From a bacterium UBA6115 (GTDB taxonomy: Bacteria > Bacillota_A > Clostridia > Christensenellales > Aristaeellaceae), in assembly GCA_002428405.1 (NCBI GenBank), contig DIWD01000066.1, positions 1 to 52,024 of the forward strand: 52,024 bases of DNA, in the 5' to 3' direction. Under the pieces are notes generated by a model that worked only from the letters and a program-made list of their open reading frames with translations, ran no database searches and was not told where the DNA came from. Both the position numbers and the translations under genes were made by a program. This document shows, in pieces, positions 49,701 through 52,024 of this stretch; position 1 is the first letter of the stretch, and every line of letters starts with the position of its first letter.

Positions 49701-51020
49701 TCAGCCGCCGAAAAACACGTCGTTGATGATGCCCTCCAGGTATTCCTGCCGTCCTGAACCGGGCAGGGGGGCCGCGCCTTTCCTGACAGCGGCGCTTGCC
49801 AGCTCTTCCAGGGTGGCTTTGCCGGAACGGATTTTCTGTCCAAGCTCGCCGGCGAAGGAAGCGTAACGATCCTTGACAAATCCGTCGATGCGGCCGTCCT
49901 CGATCAGCGCCGCCGCCTTGATGAGCCCCAGTGCGAAGCTGTCCATGCCCAGGATAAAGCCTTCGAACATGTCCTCATGGGTGTAGGAGGGACGGCGGTT
50001 CTTCGCGTCGAAGTTGAGCCCGCCCTTCAGTCCGCCCGCCTTGAGGATTTCATACATCGCCAGCGTTGTTTCATAAACGTTGGAGGGGAACTGGTCCGTG
50101 TCCCAGCCAAGCAGGAGGTCCCCCTGGTTCGCGTCCACCGAGCCCAGCATCCCGGCCATGGCCGCGACGCGCAGGTCATGCTGGAAGGTATGGCCGGCCA
50201 GCGTGGCATGGTTGGCTTCGATGTTGAGCTTGAAATCCTTGTCCAACCCGTACTGGCGCAGGAATCCGATGGCAGTCGCGGCGTCAAAGTCGTACTGGTG
50301 CTTCATTGGCTCCTTTGGCTTGGGCTCAATGTAGAAGTCGCCTGTGAATCCGATGGAGCGGCCGTACTTCACGGCCATCTTCATCAGGGAAGCGATGTTC
50401 TCCTGCTCAAACTTCATGTCTGTATTCAGCAGCGTCTCATATCCTTCGCGTCCGCCCCAGAAAACATAGCCGCTGCCGCCCAGCTTGACAGTGCACTCCA
50501 GCGCCTTTTTGACCTGCGCCGCGGCATGGCAGTATACATCCACCGAATTGCTGGAGCCCGCGCCGTTCATGTAGCGCGGATTACTAAAGAGGTTGGCCGT
50601 GCCCCAGAGGCATTTGACGCTGGTTCCGGCCATCTTGGCCTTGATATAGTCGGTGATATCGTCAAGCCGCCTGTTGGTCTCCTCCAGCGTGTCCGCTTCG
50701 GGCACCAGGTCGGCATCATGGAAGCAGAAATATTCGATTCCCAGCTTGTCCATAAACTCAAACCCGGCGTCTACCTTGGCCCTGGCATGCGCCATGGTTC
50801 CGGTTTTTTCCGCGCCGAACAGCTTGTCCGCAGTACCGGAGCCGAACATGTCCACACCCGTGGCGCTGAGGTTATGCCACCAGGCCATGGCGAACTTGAG
50901 GTGCTCTTTCATTGGCTTGCCAAGAACCATACGCCCGGCGTCATAATACTTGAATGCAAGGGGATTTTTGGACTTGGGCCCTTCATAGGGGATCCGGGGC
51001 AGGTTTTGAAACACCGACAT
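49701..51020 (-). CDS. xylA: Xylose isomerase
   Basis: 439 residues, class II (long N-terminus) xylose isomerase, D-xylose to D-xylulose. Motifs: [17 protein letters not shown] (catalytic His-Asp), [33 protein letters not shown] (metal-binding Glu/His), [17 protein letters not shown] and [19 protein letters not shown] lies six bases before ATG 51020. Transcribed leftward with its own promoter, downstream of xylB. Confidence 0.97.
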   Translation of the reverse strand: MSVFQNLPRIPYEGPKSKNPLAFKYYDAGRMVLGKPMKEHLKFAMAWWHNLSATGVDMFGSGTADKLFGAEKTGTMAHARAKVDAGFEFMDKLGIEYFCFHDADLVPEADTLEETNRRLDDITDYIKAKMAGTSVKCLWGTANLFSNPRYMNGAGSSNSVDVYCHAAAQVKKALECTVKLGGSGYVFWGGREGYETLLNTDMKFEQENIASLMKMAVKYGRSIGFTGDFYIEPKPKEPMKHQYDFDAATAIGFLRQYGLDKDFKLNIEANHATLAGHTFQHDLRVAAMAGMLGSVDANQGDLLLGWDTDQFPSNVYETTLAMYEILKAGGLKGGLNFDAKNRRPSYTHEDMFEGFILGMDSFALGLIKAAALIEDGRIDGFVKDRYASFAGELGQKIRSGKATLEELASAAVRKGAAPLPGSGRQEYLEGIINDVFFGG

Positions 51021-51057
51021 TTGATATCCTCCTTATTGGAAACAGTTTTGTTGATAA

Positions 51058-51085
51058 AGTATACCACAAAGCCCGGGCAATGCAA
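51058..51085 (-). promoter_or_regulatory. xylA promoter
   Basis: Minus strand TTGCAT (51085-51080), 16-base spacer, TATACT (51063-51058), 37 bases before the start. No clear operator palindrome is seen around it. Confidence 0.6.
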
Positions 51086-51116
51086 CGCAGGCCGGTCCTC
51101 AACTTTAGGTTTTTGA

Positions 51117-52024
51117 TCACAGACCCGCCAGCTCCTTGAAACTGTCCTTCAGCGCGGGGTACAGCTTTTGGAAGAGGCGGTGGTACTTCGCGTACCGCGC
51201 GGCGTTGTGCGCATCGGGCTGGAACACGCTGGCCGGATGGACCAGGCTTTCGCAGGCTTCCTCCACGCTGGGATAAAGCCCAGCGCCAACGCCCGCCAGG
51301 ATGGCAACGCCCAGGGCGGGTCCTTCGGAGCTCCTGATGGTCTGTACAGGGCAATCAAAGACATCCGCAAGCACCTGGCGCCAGAAGCTGGACTTCGCGC
51401 CGCCTCCGGTCAGGAGCATGCTCTGCGGCTTTACGCCCATTCCATCCAGGATGTCCAGGCTGTCCTTGAGGGAGTAGCTGACCCCCTCCATCACCGCGCG
51501 GATCAGGTCACTCTTCCTGTGCATCGCGGAGAGGCCGAAGAACACGCCGCGGCAGTCCGGGTCAAGGTGGGGTGTGCGTTCGCCCATCAGGTAGGGCAGG
51601 TAAATCAACCGGTTTGCGCCCACAGGGCTCTCCCCCGCCAGGGCGTCCAGCAGCACATAGGGATCCTCGCCGATCTTCTCCGCTTCCGCGATCTCCTTTT
51701 CACAGCAGGTGTCACGGATCCAGCGTTTGGACAATCCGGCCGACTGCACGACGCCCATCACGTGCCAGGCCCCGGGAACGGCGCAGCAGAAGGTATGCAC
51801 CCTGCCCTTGGGGTCGATCGCCGGACTGCTGGTGTGGGCAAAGACCACGCCGCTGGTGCCGATGGTGGTGAAAGCGCGGCCGTCCACCACGGTCCCGGTC
51901 CCCACCGCAGCGGCCGCGTTGTCACCCGCGCCGCCGACAACCAGGGTGCTCTCCGACAGCCCGGTCAGTTTCGCCGCGGACTGGCTGATGTGCCCGGTGA
52001 CCTCAGGCGATTCGTAAACCCTGG
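51117..52024 (-). CDS. xylB: Xylulokinase (partial, C-terminal 302 residues)
   Basis: Phosphorylates D-xylulose to xylulose-5-phosphate. The frame is open to the window edge; the N-terminal domain is outside. Seen: GLSESTLVVGGAGDNAAAAV (FGGY ATP-domain signature), GTSGVVFAHTS, LIYLPYLMGERTPHLDPDCR, VMEGVSYSLKDSLDIL and LLTGGGAKSSFWRQVLADV. The stop is 97 bases before the xylA start; together with xylA it forms the xylose entry pathway. Confidence 0.94.
   Translation of the reverse strand, partial: RVYESPEVTGHISQSAAKLTGLSESTLVVGGAGDNAAAAVGTGTVVDGRAFTTIGTSGVVFAHTSSPAIDPKGRVHTFCCAVPGAWHVMGVVQSAGLSKRWIRDTCCEKEIAEAEKIGEDPYVLLDALAGESPVGANRLIYLPYLMGERTPHLDPDCRGVFFGLSAMHRKSDLIRAVMEGVSYSLKDSLDILDGMGVKPQSMLLTGGGAKSSFWRQVLADVFDCPVQTIRSSEGPALGVAILAGVGAGLYPSVEEACESLVHPASVFQPDAHNAARYAKYHRLFQKLYPALKDSFKELAGL

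Overview
The window (52 kb, GC-rich) reads as a chromosomal segment of an anaerobic, low-oxygen-tolerant Firmicute of class Clostridia. Supporting signs are a T-box leader in front of prolyl-tRNA synthetase, the miaB-ricA-mutS gene order known from Bacillus/Clostridia, the radical-SAM pair TIGR03960/TIGR03936 followed by an RNase E/G-type gene, a long-form hibernation factor, an archaeal-type ProRS, rubrerythrin, and strong AGGAGG ribosome sites. A Christensenellales-like gut or rumen organism would fit, but that placement is an inference. I saw no tRNA or rRNA genes, no CRISPR array, no transposase and no prophage.

Layout. 1-6.7 kb: a leftward block with five genes coupled by short overlaps (TIGR03960, TIGR03936, RNase G-like, miaB, ricA), then mutS on its own promoter, cut by the window start. 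6.8-10.2 kb: rightward small genes (HD hydrolase, remnant of a VOC gene, thiol-disulfide protein, PHP phosphatase with an apparent ATC start, DUF368/PopT lipid-carrier translocase, VOC protein). 10.3-14.9 kb: leftward phosphoesterase, a ParB-like/BMP fusion protein, hflK and hflC. 15.0-16.4 kb: thyA-folA. 16.5-24.2 kb: leftward B12-radical-SAM gene, a palindromic intergenic element, proS with T-box, a kinase-like gene, an MreB homologue, an orphan DNA methyltransferase and a cysteine-cluster protein. 24.3-31.5 kb: cca, hpf, GNAT, deoC, thpR, two half-size chromate-type transporters, a hairpin element, an FNT channel, OsmC and a methyltransferase.

31.7-38.8 kb: small membrane peptide plus rubrerythrin, then a complete leftward ABC uptake system: membrane-anchored DUF3798 binding protein, double ATPase, and two permeases, one carrying a large extracytoplasmic insertion. 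38.9-45.3 kb: mscL, HAD phosphatase, tldD/tldE, and a secreted FMN-binding protein built of two duplicated modules. 45.3-52.0 kb: a DnaA-box cluster and a pentose region (FMN-dependent dehydrogenase, rpiB, lyxose isomerase, TIM-barrel isomerase, small-molecule kinase, xylA, partial xylB) consistent with xylose/lyxose entering the pentose phosphate pathway.

The most interesting non-routine signals are: a 158-bp near-palindromic element with TA ends directly behind a promoter and in front of the FNT gene; the secreted protein with up to four flavinylation-like motifs; the ParB-like/BMP fusion without a signal peptide; the permease with a 235-residue ectodomain; a pseudoknot-capable RNA behind tldE; the ATC start codon; and two probable leaderless transcripts.
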